A stretch of DNA of 12,141 nucleotides from the NCBI GenBank assembly GCA_031264885.1, contig JAISDM010000242.1, positions 1-12,141 of the forward strand, written 5' to 3'. The notes below the pieces were generated by a model. It saw only the letters and a list, made by a program, of their open reading frames with translations, was not told where the DNA came from and ran no database searches. The translations under genes and the position numbers were made by a program. The stretch is from Peptococcaceae bacterium (GTDB taxonomy: Bacteria; Bacillota; Peptococcia; DRI-13; UBA5745). Shown piece after piece: positions 1-6,567 of this stretch (position 1 is its first letter; each line of letters starts with the position of its first letter).

Positions 1-7
1 ACGGCTC

Positions 8-66
8 AATTTGCTGCAAAAGCCAAACTCGCTCCGCTCAGACAGTGGCTTTTGCGGACGCAAATT
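8..66. repeat. Nested inverted repeat (long hairpin) near window start
   Basis: An outer pair AATTTGC (8-14) / GCAAATT (60-66) encloses a perfect 10-base pair GCAAAAGCCA (16-25) / TGGCTTTTGC (46-55), with a 20-base loop. The arms are separated by one base on the left and four on the right, so the whole can fold as a 17-bp bulged hairpin. A short dyad, AATTTC/GAAATT, follows at 63-79. No gene overlaps it. It resembles a dispersed intergenic repeat or the end of a small palindromic element, but no second copy lies in this window. Its function is unknown. Confidence 0.55.
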
Positions 67-99
67 TCGCCTAGAAATTCTAAAACGCTTCGCCTAATC

Positions 100-133
100 G
101 GACGGCATCCTCCCCCTCCACCGGATGCCGTCC
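100..133. terminator. GC-rich hairpin 3' of the flagellar gene, possible terminator
   Basis: A perfect 11-bp inverted repeat, GGACGGCATCC (100-110) and GGATGCCGTCC (123-133), with a 12-base loop lies 20 bases beyond the stop codon of the minus-strand flagellar gene. The position suits a transcript end. There is no T-run after the stem on either strand, so it is not a classical intrinsic terminator. It could be a mRNA-end stabiliser or simply a repeat. Confidence 0.4.
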
Positions 134-152
134 TAAACTACGAATTGAAGAA

Positions 153-905
153 TCACACCCGTCCGACTTCGTTTACCGCTTTTTCCAGGGTGGCGTCGTG
201 GGTCTGCATGACCTTCTGGTTGGCCTCGTAGGATCTCTGAACGGCGATCATGTTCACCATCTCTGTGATTGTGTTCACGTTGGCGCCTTCCAGATATCCC
301 TGAAGCACGCGGATATTGTCGATCTCCGTCACATTGTCGCATTGGAACAAAGAATAGCCCTGCTTCTTCGTCTCGCCTTCCAGGGAAACGATCCGCAGCC
401 GGTCCACCAGTGTCCCGCCCGAATCATAGATATACCCTTCCTCATTTAAGAGGAAACTCGAATCCGCCAGGGTAATCTGTCCGTTTTGCCCCTGCACCGC
501 GTTACCGTCCGAACTGACCAGCACGCCCTCCGAGCTCAGGTGAAATTCCCCGTTTCTGGTATATCTGTCCCCTGCCGGCGTCTCCAGCACGAAATAACCG
601 TCCTCAGAGGCGACGGCCATATTCAGCGGCTCGCCGGTTTCTTTGAGAATGCCTCTGGACATATCTGTGTACAGCTGATCAAACTGAACGCCCAGGTTGA
701 CCGGGCCCGTGGCTTTGCGCCAGGGGATGTTGCGGTACATGGGATCCTCCAGCTGAAACGCCAGCATATTGGGGAATGATTTGGCCAGGGCCACGTCTTT
801 CTTGTAACCGGTGGTGTCCACGTTTGCCAGGTTGTTGGATACGGTCTCCATGCGTTTCTCCAGCATGGCCAAACCCATTCCGGTGGTATAAATTCCTTTC
901 AGCAA
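153..905 (-). CDS. flhO: Flagellar hook-basal body protein, FlgG/FlgF family (FlhO-like)
   Basis: This 250-residue protein belongs to the rod/hook family of axial flagellar proteins exported by the flagellar type III system and assembled in the basal-body rod. The N-terminal rod signature SNNLANVDTTGYK is at about residues 23-35, and the C-terminal family motif (VQRSYEANQKVMQTHDATL) is near residues 221-240, ending AVNEVGRV. The middle holds the beta-rich FlgG/FlgF domain. The start is TTG at 905, chosen because AGGAGG (914-919) sits 8 bases upstream and the protein begins MLKGIYTTGMG like its relatives. It lies just downstream of mreB/mbl on the same strand, the place of flhO in Bacillus subtilis, so FlhO is preferred over a bona fide FlgG or FlgF. 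The family is certain by motif; the symbol rests on gene order. No flhP partner follows within the window. Confidence 0.9.
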   Translation of the reverse strand: MLKGIYTTGMGLAMLEKRMETVSNNLANVDTTGYKKDVALAKSFPNMLAFQLEDPMYRNIPWRKATGPVNLGVQFDQLYTDMSRGILKETGEPLNMAVASEDGYFVLETPAGDRYTRNGEFHLSSEGVLVSSDGNAVQGQNGQITLADSSFLLNEEGYIYDSGGTLVDRLRIVSLEGETKKQGYSLFQCDNVTEIDNIRVLQGYLEGANVNTITEMVNMIAVQRSYEANQKVMQTHDATLEKAVNEVGRV

Positions 906-913
906 AGGGTACG

Positions 914-919
914 CCTCCT
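914..919 (-). promoter_or_regulatory. Ribosome binding site for flhO-like gene
   Basis: AGGAGG on the minus strand lies 8 bases before the TTG at 905-903. It decides this non-ATG start, since no ATG or GTG in frame has comparable spacing. Confidence 0.75.
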
Positions 920-934
920 CTCTGTATGAATATA

Positions 935-965
935 TGGATTCCGGGACAAGCCCGGAATGACGGGG
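935..965 (-). repeat. 31-bp dispersed repeat, copy 1
   Basis: This stretch between mreB and the flagellar gene contains the dyad ATTCCGGG..CCCGGAAT. Read on the minus strand, it matches 12005-12035 on the plus strand at 30 of 31 positions (one T/A difference). It is a short palindromic intergenic repeat of the CATTCCGGGCTTG type seen in many bacterial genomes. It could fold in the mreB-flhO intergenic mRNA, but no function is shown. Confidence 0.75.
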
Positions 966-977
966 CAGCGCCGTTCG

Positions 978-2012
978 TCACGCTCTTGTGGACTGATCCC
1001 GCTTGAAGGAGCGGGCGCTTTCCAGCAAATCGAGATTTGTCAGGGCTTTGGCCGTACCCAGCGCCACACATTGGATGGAATTCTCCGCCACATGCACCGG
1101 CAGCTGGGTCTCCTCCGACAGGAGCTTGTCCATCCCATGCAGCAGGGCGCCGCCTCCGGTAAGCACAATGCCCTTGTCCATAATGTCGGCGGACAGCTCC
1201 GGCGGCGTCTTCTCCAACACTTCCTTCGTGGCGCTGATGATGGTCTCCACCTGTTCCCTCATGGCTTCATGGGCTTCCTGGCATGTCACCAATATGTTCT
1301 TGGGAAGCCCGCTGACCAAGTCCCGCCCGCGGATCTCTATGGCGTCGTCCTGCCGGTTCACCGGATACGCGGAGCCGATTTCCCGCTTCAAATCCTCGGC
1401 CGTCCGGTCTCCGATCATCAGATTATGACAACGGCGCATGTATCTTACCAGGGATTCGTCCAGCTTATCCCCGCCCACCCGGACGGACTTGCTGATCACA
1501 ATGCCGCCCAAGGACAAAACCGCGATGTCCGTGGTCCCGCCGCCGATATCCACCACCATGGAGCCGTTCGGCGCCGCGATGTCCAATCCCGCTCCCAGCG
1601 CCGCGGCCAGCGGCTCCTCAATTAAGAAGCACTGTTTGGCGCCCGCCGCCACCGCCGCCTGTTTGACGGCGCGCTCCTCCACGCTGGTCACCCCGGAAGG
1701 AATGCCCACCATCACCCGGGGTTTAAAAAACATCTTGCGGTTCATCGCTTTTTCTATAAAATAACGAAGCATTTTTTCGGTTACGTCATAATCCGCGATC
1801 ACGCCTTCTTTCATGGGCCGGATCGCGCGGATATTACCCGGCGTCCTTCCCAGCATCGCCCACGCTTCTCCCCCTACGGCAATCACCCGGTTGGTATTCG
1901 TGTCCATGGCGACCACGGAAGGCTCGTTCAACACAATGCCCTTATTCTTCACATATACCAAAACGCTGGCCGTCCCTAAATCTATCCCGATGTCTTCACC
2001 GATATTCCACAC
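978..2012 (-). CDS. mreB: MreB/Mbl-family rod-shape-determining actin homologue
   Basis: This 344-residue bacterial actin polymerises under the membrane and directs lateral cell-wall synthesis. Visible ATPase motifs are phosphate-1 GIDLGTAS (residues 9-16), phosphate-2 DIGGGTTD (155-162) and the adenosine motif LTGGGALL (284-291). The family sequences LNEPSVVA (28-35) and RTPGN (56-60) are also present. Length is normal for the family (about 335-345). The start is GTG at 2012, with AGGAGG at 2020-2025 placed 7 bases upstream. Its place between spoIIID and a flhO-like gene is that of mbl in Bacillus subtilis. Some internal stretches (MIGDRTAE, EIGSA) look more like MreB than Mbl, so the paralogue name is uncertain while the family is not. 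The gap to spoIIID is 119 bases, AT-rich, and could hold its own promoter. Confidence 0.95.
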   Translation of the reverse strand: MWNIGEDIGIDLGTASVLVYVKNKGIVLNEPSVVAMDTNTNRVIAVGGEAWAMLGRTPGNIRAIRPMKEGVIADYDVTEKMLRYFIEKAMNRKMFFKPRVMVGIPSGVTSVEERAVKQAAVAAGAKQCFLIEEPLAAALGAGLDIAAPNGSMVVDIGGGTTDIAVLSLGGIVISKSVRVGGDKLDESLVRYMRRCHNLMIGDRTAEDLKREIGSAYPVNRQDDAIEIRGRDLVSGLPKNILVTCQEAHEAMREQVETIISATKEVLEKTPPELSADIMDKGIVLTGGGALLHGMDKLLSEETQLPVHVAENSIQCVALGTAKALTNLDLLESARSFKRDQSTRA

Positions 2013-2019
2013 ACGAGAT

Positions 2020-2025
2020 CCTCCT
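2020..2025 (-). promoter_or_regulatory. Ribosome binding site for mreB/mbl
   Basis: AGGAGG on the minus strand with a 7-base spacer fixes the GTG at 2012-2010 as the start, giving MWNIGEDIGIDLG, the expected family N-terminus. Confidence 0.75.
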
Positions 2026-2131
2026 GTCGCCCATTTCCTGCTTGATCGAGAGTACTTACCATCTATTCTACTCTATTACAAATAAAAATGCACGAATTTT
2101 TTTGTTGTTATTTTTACCATAAAATTTGCGC

Positions 2132-2398
2132 TTATATGAATTTTTGGCGGGCGACGTCCAAATATTTCTTTTTTGTGGCCTCGCCTCCCCGCAAATGGCG
2201 CTCGGCCTTGTTCTGATCCAAAATACGTTTGATTTCGGCGGCCAAGTGTTTGTTGATGGCCGGCAGTCTCTCGGTCATGTCCTTGTGAATCGTGGACTTC
2301 GATACTCCAAATACGCCTGCCGTCTGCCGCACCGTGGCAGTGGTATCCAATATATATTGGCAGACTTCCAATACCCGTTTCTGAATATATTCTTGCAT
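2132..2398 (-). CDS. spoIIID: Sporulation transcriptional regulator SpoIIID
   Basis: An 88-residue DNA-binding protein that acts in the mother cell during sporulation, activating and repressing part of the sigma-E regulon and helping the switch to sigma-K. A helix-turn-helix is visible at about residues 23-43 (VRQTAGVFGVSKSTIHKD), followed by MTERLP. A basic C-terminal tail with RHLRGGEATKKKY (67-79) matches the family's second DNA-contact region. The Bacillus protein is 93 residues and begins MHDYIKER; this one begins MQEYIQKR when started at 2398. A longer reading from ATG 2431 is possible, but GGAGGGG (2404-2410) lies inside that extension and 5 bases before 2398, so the shorter start is preferred. 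It is followed by mreB/mbl, the conserved order in endospore formers. Presence of this gene is strong evidence of a sporulating lineage. Confidence 0.95.
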   Translation of the reverse strand: MQEYIQKRVLEVCQYILDTTATVRQTAGVFGVSKSTIHKDMTERLPAINKHLAAEIKRILDQNKAERHLRGGEATKKKYLDVARQKFI

Positions 2399-2403
2399 AT
2401 TTA

Positions 2404-2410
2404 CCCCTCC
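2404..2410 (-). promoter_or_regulatory. Ribosome binding site for spoIIID
   Basis: GGAGGGG on the minus strand, 5 bases before the ATG at 2398-2396, supports the 88-residue form over the form starting at 2431. Confidence 0.7.
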
Positions 2411-2429
2411 GCCCCAGCATTTTCTATTC

Positions 2430-2459
2430 ATTGATATGCGGGAACACGGTGGAATATGT
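2430..2459 (-). promoter_or_regulatory. Possible sigma-E-type promoter for spoIIID
   Basis: On the minus strand, ACATATT (2453-2459) is followed after 14 bases by CATATCAAT (2430-2438). The Bacillus sigma-E consensus is roughly an ATATT-containing -35 and CATACANT -10 about 14 bases apart. The -35 and spacing agree well, the -10 imperfectly. A transcript would start about 25 bases before the spoIIID start codon. Known biology (spoIIID is sigma-E dependent in Bacillus) supports the idea; the call is by eye only. Confidence 0.35.
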
Positions 2460-2480
2460 ATACCCCGGGAATAACGTATG

Positions 2481-2549
2481 CGGGCGGCAGGATGCCGCCC
2501 CTACAGACGCGTTATCCACGGTACCGTAGGGGCGGCATTCTGCCGCCCG
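2481..2549 (+). repeat. 69-bp palindromic REP/MITE-like element, copy 1
   Basis: Two 24-base arms (2481-2504 and 2526-2549) are inverted repeats with one mismatch and a 21-base loop. Each arm is itself a small hairpin of the form GGGCGGCA..TGCCGCCC. A second copy lies inverted at 11886-11953. After inversion its arms are identical to these base for base, including the GGA/TTC asymmetry, while the loops differ. There is no coding capacity. It is probably a mobile or mobilisable intergenic palindrome that may also act as an mRNA-end structure. Confidence 0.85.
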
Positions 2550-2667
2550 TCTTGTATAGACGCGCATTCCACCATACAAATCATGGAGGAAAAAAATCGC
2601 ATCTTGACTCTTGCATCTAACATTATTTAGGTATATCATGGAGAAATAAAATTTGGAATCAGGCCAT

Positions 2668-2675
2668 AAAGGGGG
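2668..2675 (+). promoter_or_regulatory. Ribosome binding site for the first ATPase gene
   Basis: AAAGGGGG with a 10-base spacer to ATG 2686 favours this start over an in-frame TTG at 2653, which has no such site. Confidence 0.55.
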
Positions 2676-2685
2676 CCGTCTTTAT

Positions 2686-2997
2686 ATGGATATGATCATT
2701 CGGGAGCTGATGGCAATCGATCAGCGGGCCAGGGATGAGGTACACCAGGCCGAGGAAAAACAGGCCCAGGAAAAAATCCGGATTTCACAGGAAAAAGAGG
2801 AATTGCGCGAACAATATGCCCGCCAGGTCCGGGAAGAGCTGGACGCCTTCCGGCAGGAGGAAGAAAAATGGTTCGCGGAAAAAATGATCCGTGTGGAAGC
2901 CGGCTATCAGAAAGACCTAGCCGCTTTGGAGGCGCTGTTTAAGGAAAACGAAGAACAATGGGCGGAAGAAATCGTGAACCAATGTATCCATTCATAG
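2686..2997 (+). CDS. V/A-type ATPase subunit G/H (peripheral stalk coiled coil)
   Basis: A 103-residue protein that is almost entirely charged heptad-like helix (rich in E, K, Q and R from about residue 10 to 90), with no membrane segment. It is the first gene of the ATPase operon, 12 bases before subunit C. Small coiled-coil proteins in this position are the G/H (NtpF/AhaH-like) subunit, which pairs with subunit E to form the peripheral stalk holding the catalytic head against the membrane arm of subunit I. The start is ATG 2686; an upstream in-frame TTG at 2653 would add 11 residues (MESGHKGGRLY) that do not look like the helix. Identification rests on composition, size and position, because such coiled coils have little sequence signature. 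Confidence 0.75.
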   Translation: MDMIIRELMAIDQRARDEVHQAEEKQAQEKIRISQEKEELREQYARQVREELDAFRQEEEKWFAEKMIRVEAGYQKDLAALEALFKENEEQWAEEIVNQCIHS

Positions 2998-3009
2998 AAA
3001 GAGGCGGCC

Positions 3010-4062
3010 ATGCTAGATAATTTTTCCGGCAACGCCATTATGACCAAAGCCAAGGCCATGTATGGCAGCCATCTGACGGTGAGCCAATACCGGGAACTCA
3101 TGAACAAACGCAGCGTTTCGGAGATCGCCGCGTATCTCCGGAGCGAAACCCAGTACGGCGACGTGCTGAAGGAGGTCAATCCCGGCTCGATCCATCGGGG
3201 ACAGCTGGAAAACCTGCTGCGCGAGAGCCGTTTTCTCCAGTACAGGGAACTGATGCGTTACAATACGGCCGCTAAGACGGATTATTACCACTATTTCATC
3301 GCTGAAATTGAAATCGAGCAAATCCTGCGGATGATCCGGCTGCTCAATATGGGGACGCCGGAGCAGTATGTGCTGCAATATCCCCGTTTCGTGGAGCGTT
3401 ATATCAGCTTCCGGATGGACCGGATGGCCAAAGCCAAAAGCTTTGACGACATGCTGAACGTGCTGGAAGGCACGCTGTATCCGCGGCAATTGGCCGGCCT
3501 GCGCCCGAAGCCGGGGGAATTGATTGATTATACCCGGTGTGAAACGGCGCTGTATAATTATTATTACGCCGAGATAGAGGCGACGGTCAGGCGGTGCTTT
3601 CACGGCGGAACGCGGAATCAGCTCAATGAAATGTTTCAAGTCCACGTGGAGTTAATCAACATCCGGAATATCTACCGGCTGAAAAAATACTTCCCCGGCG
3701 CGGCCCCGGATATGTTTCAAAAATCCTTTGTGTCCGCCTGGCGGCGTGTTCCCTCCAGTGATATGGAGCGTTTGACGGACGCCGGCGACGAAGCCGCTTT
3801 TTTCGCGGCGCTCAACCAGTCGCGTTACGCTAAGTACTTCGAGCCGAAGGATTTTGAGTTTATCGAGTCCCGCGTGAAAAACATCCGTTATCAATCGGCC
3901 AAACGGCATCTGCATTTTACCGGCGCCGCGCCTGTGGCGTTCACCGCGTACATGACCCTTTGCGAAATCGAGCTGGGGAACATCGTTTCCATCATCGAAG
4001 GCGTACGGTACAATGTCGCTCCGGCAGAGATACAAAAAATCCTGATTTTGCCCAATGACTGA
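3010..4062 (+). CDS. atpC: V/A-type ATPase subunit C (AC39/d family)
   Basis: A 350-residue soluble protein of the V-ATPase C/d family, which sits as a funnel on top of the membrane c-ring and couples it to the rotating central stalk. Typical features are the N-terminal helix with A..KAKAMYG.HLT (about residues 9-23), many tyrosine/arginine-rich helices (ALYNYYYAEIE near 180), and the C-terminal LCEIELGNIVSIIEGVRY (about 319-336), which resembles the family's closing motif. Length is normal (330-360). ATG 3010 follows AAAGAGGCGG and lies 12 bases after the G/H stop. In most bacterial V-ATPase operons C follows E; here it precedes I. It ends 46 bases before subunit I. Confidence 0.92.
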   Translation: MLDNFSGNAIMTKAKAMYGSHLTVSQYRELMNKRSVSEIAAYLRSETQYGDVLKEVNPGSIHRGQLENLLRESRFLQYRELMRYNTAAKTDYYHYFIAEIEIEQILRMIRLLNMGTPEQYVLQYPRFVERYISFRMDRMAKAKSFDDMLNVLEGTLYPRQLAGLRPKPGELIDYTRCETALYNYYYAEIEATVRRCFHGGTRNQLNEMFQVHVELINIRNIYRLKKYFPGAAPDMFQKSFVSAWRRVPSSDMERLTDAGDEAAFFAALNQSRYAKYFEPKDFEFIESRVKNIRYQSAKRHLHFTGAAPVAFTAYMTLCEIELGNIVSIIEGVRYNVAPAEIQKILILPND

Positions 4063-4108
4063 ATGGAATTCCAAGAGTCTTTATCCCGACAGAAAGGCGG
4101 TGTAACGT

Positions 4109-6520
4109 TTGATTGAAGAAATGTCATTGGTTCGCTTATACGGGGAAACCAAAACCTTGGATCAGGTGCTGCTGAACTGTATGGGAAGCGGCCAATTCCA
4201 CCCGGAACACCCCGCGCAGCTCGCCGGAAACGTAGGGGGCTTCGCGCTCCTGTCGGAAGAAAATCCCTATAAGCCCATGCTGGCCACGGCGCGTGAAATC
4301 GTAGGCGCGGCCGGCTTAAAAGCGGCGGATTTTTTGGAACAGGGCGACGGCGAGGAGACGGACGGCGAGGAAACAGAACAGGAGAAATCCCTCAAAAAAG
4401 AGGCCCTGGATCTGCTGCTGGATTTTGCCAACAAAACGGAGAATTACACCCAGCTGATCGAAAAACTCCAGAGCTTCAGCAGTGAATTTGAAAAACTGTT
4501 CGCGTGTAAATATTTAAAGATCCGCTTCGGGCGTCTGCCCGCGGAAAGCTTCGCCAAATTGGATCAGTTTTCCGGAGAAAAATTCCATTTCTTCTCCCTG
4601 ACGTCGGATCAGCATTATCATTGGGGCTTCTTCGTGACCACGGAAGAGGCTGTGGCGGAGGTGGAGGACATCTTCGCCGCGCTGTCCTTCCATATGGAGG
4701 GAAAAGAAGGCGGTTTTACCCTGTTATCGGAAGAGAACCCCTACAGACTGATTTTGGCCAATATGAGAGAAGTGGCGGAGATGGCGGAGCTGGAACTGGA
4801 GCTGACCGCTCATGAAGCGCTGGATAAATCCGCGGCGGAGGAATTGGATAAATTCATCCTTACCTTCCGGGAAGAATTGATGACGCTGGCGAACCGCCGG
4901 AAGCAGCTGGAGGATCTGGCCGCGAAGAGCCGCGAATCCCTGACCATTCTGGACCGGCTGAATACCCTGGACGCCAACTTTGACGAATTGTTCGATTGGG
5001 AATATGTCAAGATACGCTTCGGGCGCCTGCCTGTGGACAGCTTCGCCAAACTCGATTATTACGCGGATAAGCTGTTCCTGTTCTTTTCCTTATCCAACGA
5101 CAAGCGCTATCACTGGGGCTTCTTTGTGACGACCCCGGAGGCTATGGCGGAGGTGGAGGATATCTTCGCCGCGCTGTACTTTGAGCGCGTCTGGATCCCG
5201 GATACCATCCGCGGCAAGCCGGAAGCGGCCCGGCATACCGTGGAAAACGATCTGAGCCAAATGAAAAATGAAATCGCGGATCTGGATCAAAAAATTTCCG
5301 CTCTGGTTCAGGAGAACAAGGCGTTTTTTCTGCGGGCTTATGTCACGCTGGATCAGCTCAACCGCTCCTTTGAGATGCGGAAATACGTGGGTGTGTACCG
5401 GGAATCGTTCCTTTTGACAGGCTTCATTCCCAAACGGGAGGAAGCGAATTTCGCTTCTCTGTTCATGGGCGTTCACAATCTGACGCTCACTTTCCAGCCT
5501 CATGACAGCGACAAGCGTCTGCAAACGCCCACAAAGCTGAGGAACAACTGGTTTTGCAAGCCTTTTGAGATGTTTGTGGATATGTATGGCACGCCGGGTT
5601 ACAACGAGTTGGATCCCACCGCCTTTCTGGCGGTCACCTATACATTGCTCTTCGGCGTTATGTTCGGCGACCTGGGGCAAGGCGCCGCCATCGCCGGCTT
5701 GGGGCTCCTGCTCTGGCGGATGAAGCGCATGCCTTTCGGGAAGATACTGATGCGGATCGGCGCGTGTTCATCCCTGTTCGGGCTTCTGTACGGCTCGGTC
5801 TTCGGCTTGGAGGATGTTCTGGATCCGTTGTACCGCGCCTTGGGGTTTGCGTCCAAACCGGTGCATATTATGGAACCGGTCACGATCAACAATCTGTTGA
5901 TGGTGGCCGTCGGCGCGGGCGCGGTTCTGATCATTATTTCTATGATACTGAATATTATTACCGGCGTCCGGAACGGGGATTTGGAACGGGCGGTCTTCTC
6001 CAACAACGGGCTGGCCGGGCTGGTGTTTTACGGCGGAATTTTGGCGGGCATCGTGTCTATGCTCGCCGGAGGCCCGAATCTGTTTACCGCGCCTTACATC
6101 GCCGGGTTTATCGTATTGCCGGTTCTGGTGATTTTTTTCAAGGAATCCCTGGGGCGCCTGGTGGAAAAAACCGGCGGCTTTCTGCCGGAGAACGACGGCG
6201 TCGGCAGTTTTGCCGTGGAGGGGTTCTTCGAGTTGTTTGAAGTGGTCCTGAGCTTCGTTACCAATACGCTGTCATTCCTGCGGGTGGGCGGTTTCGTCGT
6301 CAGCCACGCCGGCATGATGGGCGTGGTGCTCACCCTGTCGGAAATGTCGCGAAGTACGGGGAGCGTTCTGGTATTGATCGTGGGCAACGTTTTTGTCATA
6401 GCGCTGGAAGGCTTCATTGTGGGCATTCAGATACTGCGCCTGGAATTTTACGAGTTATTCAGTCACTGCTTTGAAGGACAGGGGAAACCCTACAGTCCCA
6501 TTGGGAGCAACAGCCAATAA
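4109..6520 (+). CDS. atpI: V/A-type ATPase subunit I (subunit a), with duplicated N-terminal arm module
   Basis: The membrane stator subunit: its cytoplasmic N-terminal half (to about residue 490) binds the peripheral stalks and its C-terminal half forms the ion half-channels. About seven or eight membrane segments lie between residues 500 and 775. Two conserved arginines are visible: R725 in LSFLR and R777 in GIQILRLEFYELF, the usual channel residues. At 803 residues it is about 160 longer than the usual 640-660. The excess is an internal tandem duplication: residues 43-200 and 201-358 repeat GGF.LLSEENPY and KIRFGRLP..SFAKLD. Over residues 127-194 versus 291-358, 46 of 68 residues are identical. 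Copy 1 also has an acidic insert (78-94). The start is TTG 4109 after AAAGGCGG; ATG 4121 would lose four residues and has no binding site. The frame is intact throughout, so it is probably functional. Confidence 0.93.
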   Translation: MIEEMSLVRLYGETKTLDQVLLNCMGSGQFHPEHPAQLAGNVGGFALLSEENPYKPMLATAREIVGAAGLKAADFLEQGDGEETDGEETEQEKSLKKEALDLLLDFANKTENYTQLIEKLQSFSSEFEKLFACKYLKIRFGRLPAESFAKLDQFSGEKFHFFSLTSDQHYHWGFFVTTEEAVAEVEDIFAALSFHMEGKEGGFTLLSEENPYRLILANMREVAEMAELELELTAHEALDKSAAEELDKFILTFREELMTLANRRKQLEDLAAKSRESLTILDRLNTLDANFDELFDWEYVKIRFGRLPVDSFAKLDYYADKLFLFFSLSNDKRYHWGFFVTTPEAMAEVEDIFAALYFERVWIPDTIRGKPEAARHTVENDLSQMKNEIADLDQKISALVQENKAFFLRAYVTLDQLNRSFEMRKYVGVYRESFLLTGFIPKREEANFASLFMGVHNLTLTFQPHDSDKRLQTPTKLRNNWFCKPFEMFVDMYGTPGYNELDPTAFLAVTYTLLFGVMFGDLGQGAAIAGLGLLLWRMKRMPFGKILMRIGACSSLFGLLYGSVFGLEDVLDPLYRALGFASKPVHIMEPVTINNLLMVAVGAGAVLIIISMILNIITGVRNGDLERAVFSNNGLAGLVFYGGILAGIVSMLAGGPNLFTAPYIAGFIVLPVLVIFFKESLGRLVEKTGGFLPENDGVGSFAVEGFFELFEVVLSFVTNTLSFLRVGGFVVSHAGMMGVVLTLSEMSRSTGSVLVLIVGNVFVIALEGFIVGIQILRLEFYELFSHCFEGQGKPYSPIGSNSQ

Positions 6521-6523
6521 AGA

Positions 6524-6550
6524 GCCGGACGCGCCCTGTTTCGCGCCGGC
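6524..6550 (+). other. mRNA hairpin between subunit I and subunit K genes
   Basis: GCCGG-A-CGCG (6524-6533) pairs with CGCGCCGGC (6542-6550), a 9-bp GC stem with one bulged A and an 8-base loop. It starts 4 bases after the stop of subunit I and ends 6 bases before the subunit K ribosome binding site. There is no T-run, so it is not an intrinsic terminator. It could protect or separate the downstream mRNA so that K, needed in many copies, is made in excess; this is inference. Confidence 0.5.
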
Positions 6551-6555
6551 AGAAT

Positions 6556-6559
6556 GGAG
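6556..6559 (+). promoter_or_regulatory. Ribosome binding site for subunit K
   Basis: GGAG with an 8-base spacer to ATG 6568. It overlaps an in-frame GTG at 6559, which is therefore unlikely to be the start. Confidence 0.6.
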
Positions 6560-6567
6560 TGAACCAT

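Larger units (their letters stand above)
2399..2685. other. Divergent intergenic region between spoIIID and the ATPase operon
   Basis: These 287 bases separate the leftward spoIIID group from the rightward ATPase operon. They contain the possible sigma-E site, one copy of the palindromic repeat (2481-2549) and, at 2604-2609, TTGACT, a good sigma-A -35. A matching -10 is poor: TTAGGT at a 17-base spacer, or TATATC only at a 22-base spacer. The ATPase promoter must lie here or be read through from elsewhere, but I cannot place it firmly. No convincing small gene was seen. Confidence 0.5.

Noticed and set aside
943..950. GGACAAG, resembling a SpoIIID binding core, before the flagellar gene
   Set aside because: It is part of the 31-bp dispersed repeat (the other copy has GGTCAAG on the same strand), so the match is probably a by-product of the repeat.
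2399..2431. Longer SpoIIID starting at ATG 2431
   Set aside because: The extension contains the ribosome binding site for the internal ATG and does not match the family N-terminus.
2510..2520. TTATCCACG in the loop of the palindromic element, close to a DnaA box
   Set aside because: A single 8-of-9 match in an unconserved loop; the other copy lacks it and there is no cluster of boxes or AT-rich unwinding region.
2604..2637. Sigma-A promoter for the ATPase operon with TTGACT as -35
   Set aside because: The -35 is good but no acceptable -10 lies at 16-18 bases; TATATC is 22 bases away. Mentioned only in the intergenic entry.
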